A DNA stretch of 64,000 bases. Source: Methylobacterium terricola (GTDB lineage Bacteria; Pseudomonadota; Alphaproteobacteria; Rhizobiales; Beijerinckiaceae). Below the pieces are notes generated by a model that ran no database searches, was not told the DNA's origin, and saw only the letters and a list, made by a program, of their open reading frames with translations. The stretch spans positions 124,001 through 188,000 of the forward strand of contig NZ_VDDA01000005.1 of NCBI RefSeq assembly GCF_006151805.1, written 5' to 3'. Numbering within the stretch: position 1 is the first letter of the stretch; the number at the start of each line of letters is the position of its first letter. The position numbers and the translations under genes are program-made. Shown piece by piece: positions 7,718 through 16,916 of this stretch.

Positions 7718-9142
7718 TCACGGCCGGTCGGCGAGGCCGTCGCGGTTTTCCCGCACGACGTGGGCGAGGATCTCCGACAGGCGCTCGGCGGCCTCGGGGC
7801 GGCCGATGCGCCGGAAGCCTGCGATCAGCCGAGCGGTGTCCTCGCGCAGCATCCGGGTTGGCAGGTGGCTGGCGAGCGAGGGCGCGACCGTGGCGACGAG
7901 GCGGGCGATGCCGCGCTGCTGGCGCTCGGGCAGGGTCGGCAGGCTGAGCGCCAGGGCGCGCAGGATCAGCGCCAAGCTCTGGTGCTGGCGCGATTCCGCC
8001 GCCGCGACGATCAGGCTCTCGATCGCGTCGAGGACCTGATCCGGCAGCCGGTCGCGATAGGCGATGCGGGCGTCGGCGGCCCGCGGCGGCGGCGCCGCCC
8101 AGGCGTGCAGCAGGCGCTGCAGCGCATGCACGGCGATCGCTCCGACCGCCGGATCCGAACGGGCGGTCGAGATCGCGGTCCAGCCGATGGTGCCGATATG
8201 GTCGAGACCGACGGCCGGGTCGTGCGCGACGTCGCGCTGCTCCTCGACCGCGATCGCGTCGCCGACCGCCGCGACCAGGGCCGGATCGGCGGCGGTGCCG
8301 GCGATCACCGCGACGATTGTGCCGGGCGGCACGAAGTCGCCGACCGGGATCGGCAGGGTGAGATGCGCCTGCGGATGGGCGTCGAGGGCGCGGGCGAGCG
8401 CCGCGGCGTCGATCCGCGCCAGGTAGCCGCCGGACGACGCGACGACCGGCACGCCCTCCGGATGCGCGCCGGCGCATTCGGTGCTCGCCGCGAGCAGGGG
8501 GAGCTGGCGCGCCCGCGCCGCGAGCGCCGCCTCGCGGATCGTCGCGATGGCAGTGGCGGGCCGGGTCTGGTCGATCGTGGTGTAGATCAGCACCACCAGG
8601 GCGACGAGCGAGGCGGCGCCGAGCAGGGTCGAGCTCATCACGCCGAGCACCGGCGCGGTGGTGTGGGTGGTCTGGACCAGGGTGATGAGGACGAACAGCG
8701 ACACCCCGACGAAGAACCCGAACCAGGCGCTGTTGGAGCGCCGGCGCAGGTAATGGTCGACGATCTGCGAGTTGAGGGTGGCGGCACCCTGCTGCACCGC
8801 CAGGAGCAGGATCGAGAAGGTGATCGAGGTGACGCTGATCAGGCTGCCGGCGATGGTCGACAGCATGCTGATCGCCGATTGGGTGTCGCCGACATACTGG
8901 CTGAGGAACAGCCGCAGCGGCCCCCATTCGGCCTTCGGCCCGGCGTCGTTGTCGAGCCGGTCGATCGCCCCGGCCAGCACCACGAAGCCGGTCACGATCA
9001 GCACCGGCAGGCCGAGGAATTCCGAGAACGAGCGGCGCAGGCTCGTGACCAGGCGAAAGTTCATGCGGGCATCCGCCCACGCATGCCTTGCTTCACGACC
9101 CGTCGCCCTCGCTACCCCGGCCCAAGAGGCAATCTGGGGCAT
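7718..9142 (-). CDS. DUF2254 family membrane protein
   Basis: 474 residues. The N-terminal ~190 residues carry about four membrane segments (including FLGLPVLIVTGFVVLAGAI, ISMLSTIAGSLISVTSITFS, SAWFGFFVGVSLFVLITLV and LLGAASLVALVVLIYTT), followed by a soluble domain with the family block VGDFVPPGTIVAVI near residue 266. Length and layout match DUF2254 inner-membrane proteins, which have no proven function. A second start, MNFRLVTSLRRSF at 9064, is possible and would remove 26 residues that look less membrane-like. No operon partner is obvious. Confidence 0.75.
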   Translation of the reverse strand: MPQIASWAGVARATGREARHAWADARMNFRLVTSLRRSFSEFLGLPVLIVTGFVVLAGAIDRLDNDAGPKAEWGPLRLFLSQYVGDTQSAISMLSTIAGSLISVTSITFSILLLAVQQGAATLNSQIVDHYLRRRSNSAWFGFFVGVSLFVLITLVQTTHTTAPVLGVMSSTLLGAASLVALVVLIYTTIDQTRPATAIATIREAALAARARQLPLLAASTECAGAHPEGVPVVASSGGYLARIDAAALARALDAHPQAHLTLPIPVGDFVPPGTIVAVIAGTAADPALVAAVGDAIAVEEQRDVAHDPAVGLDHIGTIGWTAISTARSDPAVGAIAVHALQRLLHAWAAPPPRAADARIAYRDRLPDQVLDAIESLIVAAAESRQHQSLALILRALALSLPTLPERQQRGIARLVATVAPSLASHLPTRMLREDTARLIAGFRRIGRPEAAERLSEILAHVVRENRDGLADRP

Positions 9143-9181
9143 GCCCCCGCGGCATCAATCCGCCGCGACGCGAGCGATGCG

Positions 9182-9847
9182 TCACCCGCCCAGCGGCGAC
9201 GGCACCGGCGACACGCCCTGCGCCTCGGCCGCCCGCCGCTCGGCGGCGAGCGCCCGGCCGTAGGACGGCTCGTCCTGCAGGCCGGCCCAGTACCTCCTGG
9301 CGAAATCCGGCAGCTGCCCGGCGAGGCCCGCGAACTCCGCCAGCATCAGGGCGTAGCCGACGCTGATATCGGCCGCGGTGAAGCGGCCGGCGCAGACGAA
9401 GCGGCGCTCCCCCAGGACCGCGCCGAAGCCCTTGAGCCGCGACAGGAACCAGCGCGCATAATCCTCGACGAGGCCCGGGTTGCGCCGCTCCGGCGGCTCG
9501 AACCGGCCGTAGCGCAGCACCAGGGTCTGCGGGAAGGTGAGCGTCGCCTCGCCGAAATGCAGCGCGTTGAGGTAGCGGCCGTATTCCGGCTCGTCGGGCC
9601 GCACCCCGAGCCCCCCGGCGCCGTGGCGCGCCGCCAGGTACTCGCAGATCGCCGCCGATTCCGTCATCCGCGTCTCGCCATCCTCGAAGAGCGGGATCGT
9701 GCCGAGGGGATTGAGCGCGACGTAGTCTTTGGCATGGACCCGCGGCGGGAACGGCAGCATCGCCAGCGCGTAGGGCAGGCCCAGGGCCTCGAGGGCCCAA
9801 AGCGGGCGGAACGAGCGGGCACCGACGCAGTGATGCAGCTTCATCAT
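9182..9847 (-). CDS. Glutathione S-transferase family protein
   Basis: 221 residues. N-terminal thioredoxin-like domain: MMKLHHCVGARSFRPLWALE, then NPLGTIPLFEDGETRMTESAAI with the glutathione-binding P and E-S-A pattern of GSTs. A helical C-terminal domain (about 90-215) contains RFTAADISVGYAL, the conserved N-capping box region. It overlaps the acyl-CoA synthetase gene by 4 bp (ATGA), so the two are translationally coupled. Probable cytosolic conjugation or detoxification enzyme, perhaps acting on a product of the same acid pathway. Specific substrate unknown. Confidence 0.82.
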   Translation of the reverse strand: MMKLHHCVGARSFRPLWALEALGLPYALAMLPFPPRVHAKDYVALNPLGTIPLFEDGETRMTESAAICEYLAARHGAGGLGVRPDEPEYGRYLNALHFGEATLTFPQTLVLRYGRFEPPERRNPGLVEDYARWFLSRLKGFGAVLGERRFVCAGRFTAADISVGYALMLAEFAGLAGQLPDFARRYWAGLQDEPSYGRALAAERRAAEAQGVSPVPSPLGG

Positions 9848-11508
9848 GGGGTTCTCACCGGGTGATCGGCGGCATGCGGGCGAGACGTCCCTCCCCGCTC
9901 GCGCAAGGCCCGCCGGATGATCTTGCCGGTCGCGGTCATCGGCAGCGCCTCCACGAAGGCGATGTGGCGCGGGTATTCGTGGGCGGCGAGCCGGGTGCGC
10001 ACGAAATCCTGGATCTCGCGGGCGAGCTCCGGCGTGCCCTCGGTGCCACCCTTCAGCACGATGAACGCCTTCACCGCTTCGGTCCGGACCGGGTCCGGCA
10101 CGCCGACGACGCCGCAGAGCGCGACCGCCGGATGGCGCAGCAGGCAATCCTCGATCTCGCCCGGGCCGATCCGGTAGCCGGCCGAGGTGATCACGTCGTC
10201 GTCGCGGCCGACGAACCACAGGAAGCCGTCCGGGTCGCGCCGGCCAAGATCGCCGGTGATCAGCCACTCGCCGACCAACTTGCGCTCCGTCGCCTCCGGG
10301 TTGCGCCAGTAGCCGAGGAACATCACCGGATCGGGCCGGCGCACCGCGATGTGGCCGGTCGTGCCGTCCGGCACCTCCCGGCCCTCGCCGTCGACGATGC
10401 GCACGTCGTGGCCGGGCACCGGCTTGCCCATGGCGCCGGGCCGGGCCGGAAACAGGTCGGCGCAGGAGGAAACGACGAGGTTGCACTCGGTCTGGCCGTA
10501 GAACTCGTTGACCGGCACGCCGAGCACCGCCTCGCCCCAGGCCAGCATCTCCGCCCCCAGGCTCTCGCCGCCGCTGCCGACAGAGCGGAGCGAGAGGCCC
10601 GGATAGGGCGTCGCCCGGGTCTGGCGCATCAGCTTCATGGCGGTGGGCGGCAGGAAGACGTTGCGCACCCCCTGCTCGGCCATCAGCCGGAACGCTCCTT
10701 CCGGATCGAACTTCTTCGCACGGTGCGACACGACCGGGACGCCGTGGTGCAGGGCCGGCAGCAGCACGTCGAGAAGGCCGCCGATCCAGGCCCAGTCCGC
10801 CGGGGTCCAGAACCGGTCGCCGGCCTGAGGCAGGAAGCGCTGGGGCATCTCGACCCCGGGCAGGTGGCCGAGCAGGACCCGGTGGGCGTGGAGCGCCCCT
10901 TTCGGGTCGCCGGTGGTGCCCGAGGTGTAGATGATGACCGCCGGATCCTCCGCGGCGGTGTCGACCGGGCAGAACTCGTCGGAGGCGCGGGCGCACAGGG
11001 CGTGGAAGTCCTCGGCGCCCTCCCCCTCGCCGTCGATGCAGTAGATCCGCTCCAGCTCGGGCAGCGCGTCGCGGATCCCGGCCAGGAGCGCGGCGCCGGC
11101 CCGGTCGGTCACCACCGCCCTGGCGCCGCTATGGCCGAGCCGGTAGCGGAGCGCGTCGGGCCCGAACAGCACGAAGAGCGGGATGGTGATGAGCCCGGCC
11201 CGGAAGCCGGTGATGTGGGCGATGGCGGTCTCGGGCGATTGCGGCAGCAGCACGCCGAGGCGGTCGCCGCGCCTCAGCCCGTGTGCCGCCAGTACGTTGG
11301 CGAAGCGGTTCGACAGCCGGCGCAGGTCGTCGAAGCCGTAATGCTGCACGGCGCCGTCCGGGCCGAGATGGATCAGCGCGAGCGGGTTGCCCGCGGCGTG
11401 CCGGTCGCAGACGTCGGTGCCGATGTTGTAGCGGGCCGGGATGTGCCAGCGGAAGGTCGCGACGAGGTCGGCGTAGCTGTCCGCGCGCTGCAGCATCGGC
11501 ATTCCCAC
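9844..11508 (-). CDS. AMP-forming acyl-CoA synthetase
   Basis: 554 residues of the ANL superfamily, normal length. AMP-binding signature YTSGTTGDPKG at residues 194-204, adenine-site block EFYGQTECN, the GEWLITGDLGRRDPDGF hinge region and the C-terminal LPMTATGKIIRRALRE with the catalytic lysine. It activates a carboxylic acid to acyl-CoA with ATP through an acyl-adenylate; closest in pattern to medium-chain/aromatic acyl-CoA synthetases. First gene of a two-gene unit with the GST. An AACGATCGTT palindrome and a TTGACA box lie 43-72 bp upstream. Acid specificity cannot be read from the sequence. Confidence 0.88.
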   Translation of the reverse strand: MGMPMLQRADSYADLVATFRWHIPARYNIGTDVCDRHAAGNPLALIHLGPDGAVQHYGFDDLRRLSNRFANVLAAHGLRRGDRLGVLLPQSPETAIAHITGFRAGLITIPLFVLFGPDALRYRLGHSGARAVVTDRAGAALLAGIRDALPELERIYCIDGEGEGAEDFHALCARASDEFCPVDTAAEDPAVIIYTSGTTGDPKGALHAHRVLLGHLPGVEMPQRFLPQAGDRFWTPADWAWIGGLLDVLLPALHHGVPVVSHRAKKFDPEGAFRLMAEQGVRNVFLPPTAMKLMRQTRATPYPGLSLRSVGSGGESLGAEMLAWGEAVLGVPVNEFYGQTECNLVVSSCADLFPARPGAMGKPVPGHDVRIVDGEGREVPDGTTGHIAVRRPDPVMFLGYWRNPEATERKLVGEWLITGDLGRRDPDGFLWFVGRDDDVITSAGYRIGPGEIEDCLLRHPAVALCGVVGVPDPVRTEAVKAFIVLKGGTEGTPELAREIQDFVRTRLAAHEYPRHIAFVEALPMTATGKIIRRALRERGGTSRPHAADHPVRTP

Positions 11509-11550
11509 CCATCGTTCGTCACGCGGACCGTCGGGCGGTCCTTTGATAGA

Positions 11551-11580
11551 AACGATCGTTCATTCGTTTTTGTGTGTCAA
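11551..11580 (-). promoter_or_regulatory. Putative promoter/operator of acyl-CoA synthetase
   Basis: On the minus strand TTGACA (11580-11575) is followed 14 bp later by the perfect palindrome AACGATCGTT (11560-11551), with AACGAATG just before it. Such AACGA/TCGTT dyads resemble TetR-family operators. The -10 hexamer is not clear, so the exact promoter is uncertain. Confidence 0.4.
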
Positions 11581-11617
11581 CGGCGTGGCGGGCCTGCCGC
11601 ACCGGCTCGCCAGGCGC

Positions 11618-12442
11618 TCACCCCCCCTTCACTGCCCCCGCCGTCAGCCCGGCGACGATCTGGCGTTGCGCGAACACTGTCAGCACCAGCACCGGCAGGG
11701 TGACGATGAGCGCGGCCGCCGCGAGCGGGCCCCAGCTCAGCTGGTCGAACGAGATCATGTTGTAGACCGCCACCGGCAGGGTGCGGGTCTCGCGCCCGGC
11801 GAGCACGATGCCGAAGACGAAATTGTTCCAGGAGAAGATCACCGCCAGGATCATCGCGACGGCGATGCCCGGCTTGGCGATCGGCAGCGCCACGTAGCGG
11901 AAGACCTGCCAGCGGCTGGCGCCGTCGATGAAGGCCGCCTCTTCCAGCTCCAGCGGCGTGGTCTCGAAGTAGCCGATCATGATCCAGATCACGATCGGCA
12001 CCGTCACGACGAGGTGGATGATGATCTGCGGCCACAGCGTGCCGAGCAGCCCGAGCCACTGGAACAGCAGGAAGAGCGGGATCAGGTAGGACAGGCCCGG
12101 GGTGATGCGGGCGACGAGGATCACCACCGCGGCCTTGGCGGCCTTCATCCGGGCGATGCCGTAGCCGGCCGGCACCCCGACGAGGAGCGCCAGAGCCGTG
12201 GCGGTGCCGGTGACCAGCAGGCTGTTGAGGAAGTAGGTCGAGAACCGGTTCGATTCGAGGACGTCGAGGTAGTTCTTCCAGGCGAACCGCTCGGGGATCA
12301 GCACCGGCGGGTAGGCGGCGTTGTCGATCTCGTACTTGACCGAGAGCGACAGCATCCAGACGAAGAACAGGATCACCGGCGAGACGATGACCAGGACGGC
12401 GAGGAGCAGGGCGGCCTGCTTGAGGAGCCAGCGGAAGGTCAT
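11618..12442 (-). CDS. Carbohydrate-type ABC transporter permease (MalG-like)
   Basis: 274 residues, six predicted membrane segments. The EAA loop that contacts the ATPase is clear: ELEEAAFIDGASRWQVFRYV followed by ALPIAKPG near residue 180. N-terminal segment ALLLAVLVIVSPVILFFVWM. MalG/CUT1-type inner-membrane subunit. Its start overlaps the end of the partner permease by 4 bp. The three-gene unit (binding protein, two permeases) lacks an ATPase gene, so it must borrow one encoded elsewhere. Sugar or polyol import is the family norm; the actual solute is unknown. Confidence 0.85.
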   Translation of the reverse strand: MTFRWLLKQAALLLAVLVIVSPVILFFVWMLSLSVKYEIDNAAYPPVLIPERFAWKNYLDVLESNRFSTYFLNSLLVTGTATALALLVGVPAGYGIARMKAAKAAVVILVARITPGLSYLIPLFLLFQWLGLLGTLWPQIIIHLVVTVPIVIWIMIGYFETTPLELEEAAFIDGASRWQVFRYVALPIAKPGIAVAMILAVIFSWNNFVFGIVLAGRETRTLPVAVYNMISFDQLSWGPLAAAALIVTLPVLVLTVFAQRQIVAGLTAGAVKGG

Positions 12443-13383
12443 CCGGCCGCCCCTTGCGTGCGCTTGCGGACCGCCAGCAGGGCGGCGGCGAGCGCGATGA
12501 TCAACAGGAAGAACACCACGGCGATCGCCGAGCCGTAGCCGACGTCATAGTAGGCGAAGGCGACGCTGTAGAGGTAGATGTTGATCGTCTCCGAGGCGGT
12601 GCCCGGTCCGCCTTGCGTGATCGCGAAGATGATGTCGAAGCTCTTCACCGCGTCGATCATCCGGATCATCGCGGCGACGAACAGGAACGGCGCCACCAGC
12701 GGCAGGGTGATGTGGCGGAACACCTGCCAGAGCGAGGCGCCGTCGATCTGCGCGCTCTCGTAGGGCTCGGTGGGAAGCGCCGCGAGGCCGCCGAGGACGA
12801 TCAGCATCACGAGCGGCGTCCATTGCCAGGTCTCGACCAGCACCAGCGACGGGATCACGGTCGCCGGATGGAACACCCAGAGCTGCGGCGGGATGCCGAC
12901 GAGGGACAAAAGATAGTTCAGCACCCCGAGCTGGGGGTGGAACATCATGGTCCAGACCAGCGCGATGGCGACTGGCGTCGCCATCATCGGCAGGATGAAC
13001 ACCCCGCGCAGGAAGCCCCGCAGCGGGAACCGGGCGTGGAACACGCAAGCCGCCAGCGTGCCGAGGATCAGCGGCAGCACCACCGAGAGCGCGGTGTAGA
13101 CCAGGGTCTGCCACACCGCGTCGAGGAAGCGCGGATCGACCGGCAACCTCGAATAATTCGACAGGCCGACGAAGGCCGGCGCGGCGCCGACCTTCCACTC
13201 GTGCAGGCTCATCCACAGGGTGAACGCCCAGGGAAAGACGATCACCCCGACGACGACGACCAGGGCCGGGACCACGAAGGGCCAGTAGCCCGGCGGGCGC
13301 CAGCGGGGGCTGAGCGCGGCCTCGTCGGCCGGGGACAGATCGTCGGTCGTCGTCACCGTCGGCGCGAGGCCGGCCCGCGCCAT
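12439..13383 (-). CDS. Carbohydrate-type ABC transporter permease (MalF-like)
   Basis: 314 residues from the ATG at 13383 (MARAGLAPTV), which overlaps the stop of the binding-protein gene by one base. Six membrane segments, first at FVVPALVVVVGVIVFPWAF. EAA loop: EPYESAQIDGASLWQVFRHI then TLPLVAP. Forms the channel together with the MalG-like subunit. An in-frame extension upstream exists but overlaps the binding-protein coding region and is not protein-like. Solute unknown. Confidence 0.86.
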   Translation of the reverse strand: MARAGLAPTVTTTDDLSPADEAALSPRWRPPGYWPFVVPALVVVVGVIVFPWAFTLWMSLHEWKVGAAPAFVGLSNYSRLPVDPRFLDAVWQTLVYTALSVVLPLILGTLAACVFHARFPLRGFLRGVFILPMMATPVAIALVWTMMFHPQLGVLNYLLSLVGIPPQLWVFHPATVIPSLVLVETWQWTPLVMLIVLGGLAALPTEPYESAQIDGASLWQVFRHITLPLVAPFLFVAAMIRMIDAVKSFDIIFAITQGGPGTASETINIYLYSVAFAYYDVGYGSAIAVVFFLLIIALAAALLAVRKRTQGAAG

Positions 13384-14720
13384 CACGCCTTCTCGCTGCG
13401 CTCGAGGATCGGCCGGTACTGCTCGGCCGCCTTCTTCAGCTCGGCCGCCGGATCCGCTCCCGACAGGGTGGCGGTGACGGCGGAGCCGACGATGTCGCGG
13501 AACTCCGCCACCGGCACCACGACCGGCAGGCCGAGCTTGCTGATCTTCGCCGAGCCGATCGCCGAATCGAGCCACTCGCGCGGCATCTTCACGCCCTGCT
13601 GCACCTCGGCATCACTGAGGATCGAGTCGCGGAACGGCACGCCGCCGCCGGCCTGGAGCAGCCGCGCGCCCATCAGCTTCGAGACCGCCCACTGGCAGTA
13701 GAGGTAGCCGGCCTCCTTCTTGGTGCTGGCCGCCGCGACGCCGATGCCGTCGCCGTAGGTGGCCGCGGCATGGTCCTTCGGGCCCTTCGGCACCACCGCG
13801 TAGCCGACCTTGCCGACGACGCGCGAGGCGTTCGGGTCCTCCAGCGGCGGCGCCCAGCCGACCCCGTCGAGCCACATCGCGGCCCGCCCCTGCGTGAACG
13901 CCGCCATCGACTCCATCCAGTTGAAGCCGACGACGCCGGGGGGCGCGGTCTTGGTCAGGAGGCGCTGGTAGAGCTTGGTCGCCTCCACGGCTTCCGGGCC
14001 GTCGATCAGCAGGTTGCCCTTGTCGTCGAGGAAGCGGCCGCCATAGGCGAGGAAGAACGCGCCCCAGAGCGCCATGTTGGCGTTGCGCAGGCCCCGCCCG
14101 ACGAAGCCGTAGGTGCCGGCCTTCGCATCGGTCAGGGTCTCGGCCGCCCGCATCATCTCGTCGAAGGTCGTTGGCAGGGCGACGTTCTTCTTCTGGAACA
14201 GTTCCTTGTTCCAGTAGAGGATGAAGTAGTCGACCGAGAGCGGCAGCGAGCGCATCTCGCCGTTCGGCGTCTTGGCGTATTGCAACCCAGCGGAACTGAA
14301 ATCGGCCTCCTTCAGGGAGGGCTCGGTCAGGTTCGGGTCCTTCATGAAGCCCGACAGGTCGGCGAGCCAGCCGGCCTTGTCGAACTGGCGCTTCTGCACG
14401 TGATAGCTCAGATGCACGACATCGAAGCTCGGCCGGCCGGAGGTCAGCTCAATGACGATCTTCTGGCGCTGCTGCTGCTCGGGGATCACCTCGGAGGAGA
14501 CCTTGATCCCGGTGAGCGCCGTGAACTCGGCGGCGCTGCGGTGGAGCAGGTCGCCGCGCGGCCCCTTGATCAGGTTGACCTCGAGGGTGGTGCCGGCGTG
14601 CCGCTTCCAGTCCACGGCCGCGAAGGCGGGACGTGAGCCGATCAGCCCGAGGCCGGCCGCGGCGGCGCCTGAGGCCAGGATGCTGCGGCGGCTCGGACCG
14701 CCGCGGGAGAACTCGCCCAT
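13383..14720 (-). CDS. Extracellular solute-binding protein, family 1
   Basis: 445 residues from the ATG at 14720, preceded by AAGGGTGG at about 5 bp. N-terminus carries a twin-arginine-like signal (RRSILASGAAAAGLGLIG, then SRPAFAA as cleavage region). Mature part shows sugar-binding-protein features: LTGIKVSSEVIPEQQQRQK, FDVVHLSYHVQK, LPLSVDYFILYWNKELF, FTQGRAAMWLDG. Periplasmic receptor for the two permeases downstream; first gene of the unit. Ligand unknown; family members bind mono- and oligosaccharides or glycerol phosphates. Confidence 0.86.
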   Translation of the reverse strand: MGEFSRGGPSRRSILASGAAAAGLGLIGSRPAFAAVDWKRHAGTTLEVNLIKGPRGDLLHRSAAEFTALTGIKVSSEVIPEQQQRQKIVIELTSGRPSFDVVHLSYHVQKRQFDKAGWLADLSGFMKDPNLTEPSLKEADFSSAGLQYAKTPNGEMRSLPLSVDYFILYWNKELFQKKNVALPTTFDEMMRAAETLTDAKAGTYGFVGRGLRNANMALWGAFFLAYGGRFLDDKGNLLIDGPEAVEATKLYQRLLTKTAPPGVVGFNWMESMAAFTQGRAAMWLDGVGWAPPLEDPNASRVVGKVGYAVVPKGPKDHAAATYGDGIGVAAASTKKEAGYLYCQWAVSKLMGARLLQAGGGVPFRDSILSDAEVQQGVKMPREWLDSAIGSAKISKLGLPVVVPVAEFRDIVGSAVTATLSGADPAAELKKAAEQYRPILERSEKA

Positions 14721-14912
14721 CGTTTCCACCCTTGAATCTGGCCCGGATCTGGCGCCCGGGCTTGGTCGAGGCGGGGCCGGTTCTCCGGTCCCCGGGTTGC
14801 CGTTCCGCCTTGTGGCGTCGCGAAGCGGCAGCGCTGCCGCGAGCGTAGTGCAAGAGGCGCGGTCGTGGGAAGCGGCTCGCCGCGGGGACCCCGAAAAATC
14901 CGACGGTGCTTG

Positions 14913-16061
14913 TTACGCCGCCCCGAGATCCAGCGTCAGGGAAAAGCGCGCGCCCTTCGTCCCCTCCACCGCCAGCTCGCCGCCGAGCTGGCGCGCCAGG
15001 CCGTGGATCACCCGCATGCCGAGGCTGCGGCGGGCGGCGGCCGTGTCGAACCCCTCGGGCAGGCCGACGCCGTCGTCGGAGACGCTGAGACGCACGGTGC
15101 CGTCACTCTCCGGCACCGCCTCGACCCGGACCGGCCCGTGACCGCCCGGATAGGCGTACTTGACCGCATTGGTGACGAGCTCGTTGACGAACAGCCCGAG
15201 CGGAATCGCCAGGTCGGCCGGGATCGGCATCGCCGGGGCCGCGCAGGTGATGGCGTGGCCGGGCGCGCTCTCGCGCAGCTTCTCGCACAAGGAGCCGAGG
15301 AAGCCCGACAGCTCCACCGCCCCGAGATCGGGCTGGCGCCAGAGCTGGTCGTGCACCTGCGCCACCGCCTCGACCCGCGAGCGGGCATCGGTGAGGGCGT
15401 CGCGGGCCTGCTGGTCCTCGGTGGTGCGGGCCTGGAGCGAGAGCAGGCCCGCCACGGTGGCGAGGCTGTTCTTGACCCGGTGACTCATCTCGCGGGTCAG
15501 CAGCTCCTGGCGGTCGAGGGCGGCCTGGAGGCGGGCCTCCGCGCGCTGGCGCTCGATGGCGCCGCCGAGCAGGTTGGCGAAGCCCTGCATGAAGGCGATG
15601 TCGGCCTCGTCGAACTGGCCCTCGCGGCTGTCGTCGACCTCCAGCACGCCGAAATCGCCCTCGCGGTTGCGGATCAGCACGTTCAGCGCCCGGCGCACGC
15701 CGTGATCGGCCATCAGCTGCGGCGTGCGGAACCGATGCTCGTTCTCGAGATGGTTGGAGATCACCGGATGCCCAGTCTTGAGGGCGTAGCCCGCCGGCGA
15801 GGCGAGGTCGGCGCCGACGAGCGCGTGGCCGACGACCTTCGGGCCCCAGCCGACGCCCGCGATGACCAGCAGCGTGTCGTGGCCCGGCTTGTACTCGAGC
15901 GCCTTGCAGAACTGGGCCGCCATCCCTTCCGCGCACAGCTCGGTCGCCCGTTGCAGCAGCCGGCCGAGATCGTCGGCACGCAGGGCCTCGACGCCGAATT
16001 CCGACAGGATCTTCTGCTGCGTCAGGCGGTAGGCGAGGTCCGAACGGCTGAGCTCCGCCAT
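14913..16061 (-). CDS. GAF-domain sensor histidine kinase (HisKA_2 type)
   Basis: 382 residues from the ATG at 16061, with AGGAA about 9 bp upstream. GAF domain at about 20-165, ending in GDFGVLEVDDSREGQF and AFMQGFANLLGGAIERQRAE. HisKA_2 phosphoacceptor block LTREMSHRVKNSLATVAGLL with the His near residue 196, then an HATPase region with FVNELVTNAVKYAYPGGHG (N box), SVSDDGVGLPEGF (G1) and GLARQLGGELAVEG. No membrane segment, so a cytoplasmic sensor. No response regulator adjoins it; kinases of this class often serve the general stress response in alphaproteobacteria, but that link is inference here. Confidence 0.85.
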   Translation of the reverse strand: MAELSRSDLAYRLTQQKILSEFGVEALRADDLGRLLQRATELCAEGMAAQFCKALEYKPGHDTLLVIAGVGWGPKVVGHALVGADLASPAGYALKTGHPVISNHLENEHRFRTPQLMADHGVRRALNVLIRNREGDFGVLEVDDSREGQFDEADIAFMQGFANLLGGAIERQRAEARLQAALDRQELLTREMSHRVKNSLATVAGLLSLQARTTEDQQARDALTDARSRVEAVAQVHDQLWRQPDLGAVELSGFLGSLCEKLRESAPGHAITCAAPAMPIPADLAIPLGLFVNELVTNAVKYAYPGGHGPVRVEAVPESDGTVRLSVSDDGVGLPEGFDTAAARRSLGMRVIHGLARQLGGELAVEGTKGARFSLTLDLGAA

Positions 16062-16324
16062 CGTCTGAGTTCCTGTCCTTTCGCTGCGCACGCGGCAGGG
16101 CCTGGTCGTGAGGGCGGTTCCGGCAGCATGGCCGGGGCATCCGGAGGAAGTGGGGCCACGTCTCCGAAGACGGGTCAAGCGCACAGGAATGCGGCGCCAG
16201 GATGCCGCACCGCGTCATCCTCCGTCGCAACCCCCTCCATGCGGCGACCCCCGAACGGTGATCCTGTCGGTGCGCCGTCCGGCTCCCATATGGTGCAGTG
16301 CCGTACAGACAGGAGTGCGGATCG

Positions 16325-16534
16325 GTGCTGCGTCTTCTCGCTCTCGGCATCATCGCGACGGCCGCCGTGATGATCGCGGTCTCGCTCCTCCGGCCTCCCG
16401 CCCCGCGGGCGCAGCCGGTCGAGAGCGATTGCCGCCCACCGCTGAAATTCGCGGCCGGCGCCTGCGTCGCCCAATGCCCGGCCGGCTACGAGGATACCGG
16501 CCGGACCTGCGTGTTCCGGAACATGTCGCGCTGA
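16325..16534 (+). CDS. Small exported cysteine-containing protein
   Basis: 69 residues from a GTG at 16325, chosen because AGGAG lies 9 bp upstream. Residues 1-22 form a hydrophobic signal or anchor (LRLLALGIIATAAVMIAV). The remainder has four cysteines: DCRPPLKFAAGACVAQCPAGY and then TGRTCVFR, suggesting two disulfides in the periplasm. No family recognised with certainty. It ends 4 bp before the stop codon of the convergent HxlR gene. Confidence 0.55.
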   Translation: MLRLLALGIIATAAVMIAVSLLRPPAPRAQPVESDCRPPLKFAAGACVAQCPAGYEDTGRTCVFRNMSR

Positions 16535-16538
16535 CCCC

Positions 16539-16916
16539 TCAGGCGGCCCGCGTCGCCTCGTCCGGCATCGCGTGGGCGTCGCCCCATGCCTTGAGCGCCC
16601 GGATCACCGGCTCGAGGCTGCGGCCGCGCGCGGTCAGGCGGTATTCCACCCGGGGCGGCACCTCGGCGTAGACCGTGCGGTGGACGAGGCCGTCGGCTTC
16701 CAGCTCGCGCAGCTGGTTGGTCAGCATGCGCTGGGTCACGTTCGGCATCCGGCGGCGGAAGGCGTTGAAGCGGAGGGCGCCGTCCGGCCCCGGCGCCTCG
16801 GCGAGCAGGTGGTAGAGGATCACGCCTTTCCACTTGCCGTCGATCAGCTGCAGCGTCGCCTCGACGGCGCAGCCCGGGCTGCAATCCAGGCTGCGGTGCC
16901 GGGTGCGGGCCATCAC
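16539..16916 (-). CDS. HxlR-family transcriptional regulator
   Basis: 125 residues, typical HxlR length. Winged helix: IDGKWKGVILYHLLAEAP, LRFNAFRRRMPNVTQRMLTNQLREL and LEADGLVHRTVYAEVPPRVEY. Cys residues near the N-terminus (LDCSPGCAVEATL) fit the HxlR/YodB/QorR group, whose members sense diamide, quinones or aldehydes through a conserved Cys. It is divergent from the quinone-oxidoreductase-like gene at 17104; in characterised cases such a regulator represses that neighbour. Direct evidence for binding sites is lacking. Confidence 0.85.
   Translation of the reverse strand: MMARTRHRSLDCSPGCAVEATLQLIDGKWKGVILYHLLAEAPGPDGALRFNAFRRRMPNVTQRMLTNQLRELEADGLVHRTVYAEVPPRVEYRLTARGRSLEPVIRALKAWGDAHAMPDEATRAA

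Noticed and set aside
7649..9865. Long plus-strand frames opposite the DUF2254 gene
   Set aside because: Antisense shadows with Arg/Gly/Asp-rich composition; the minus strand encodes a clear membrane protein and a GST.
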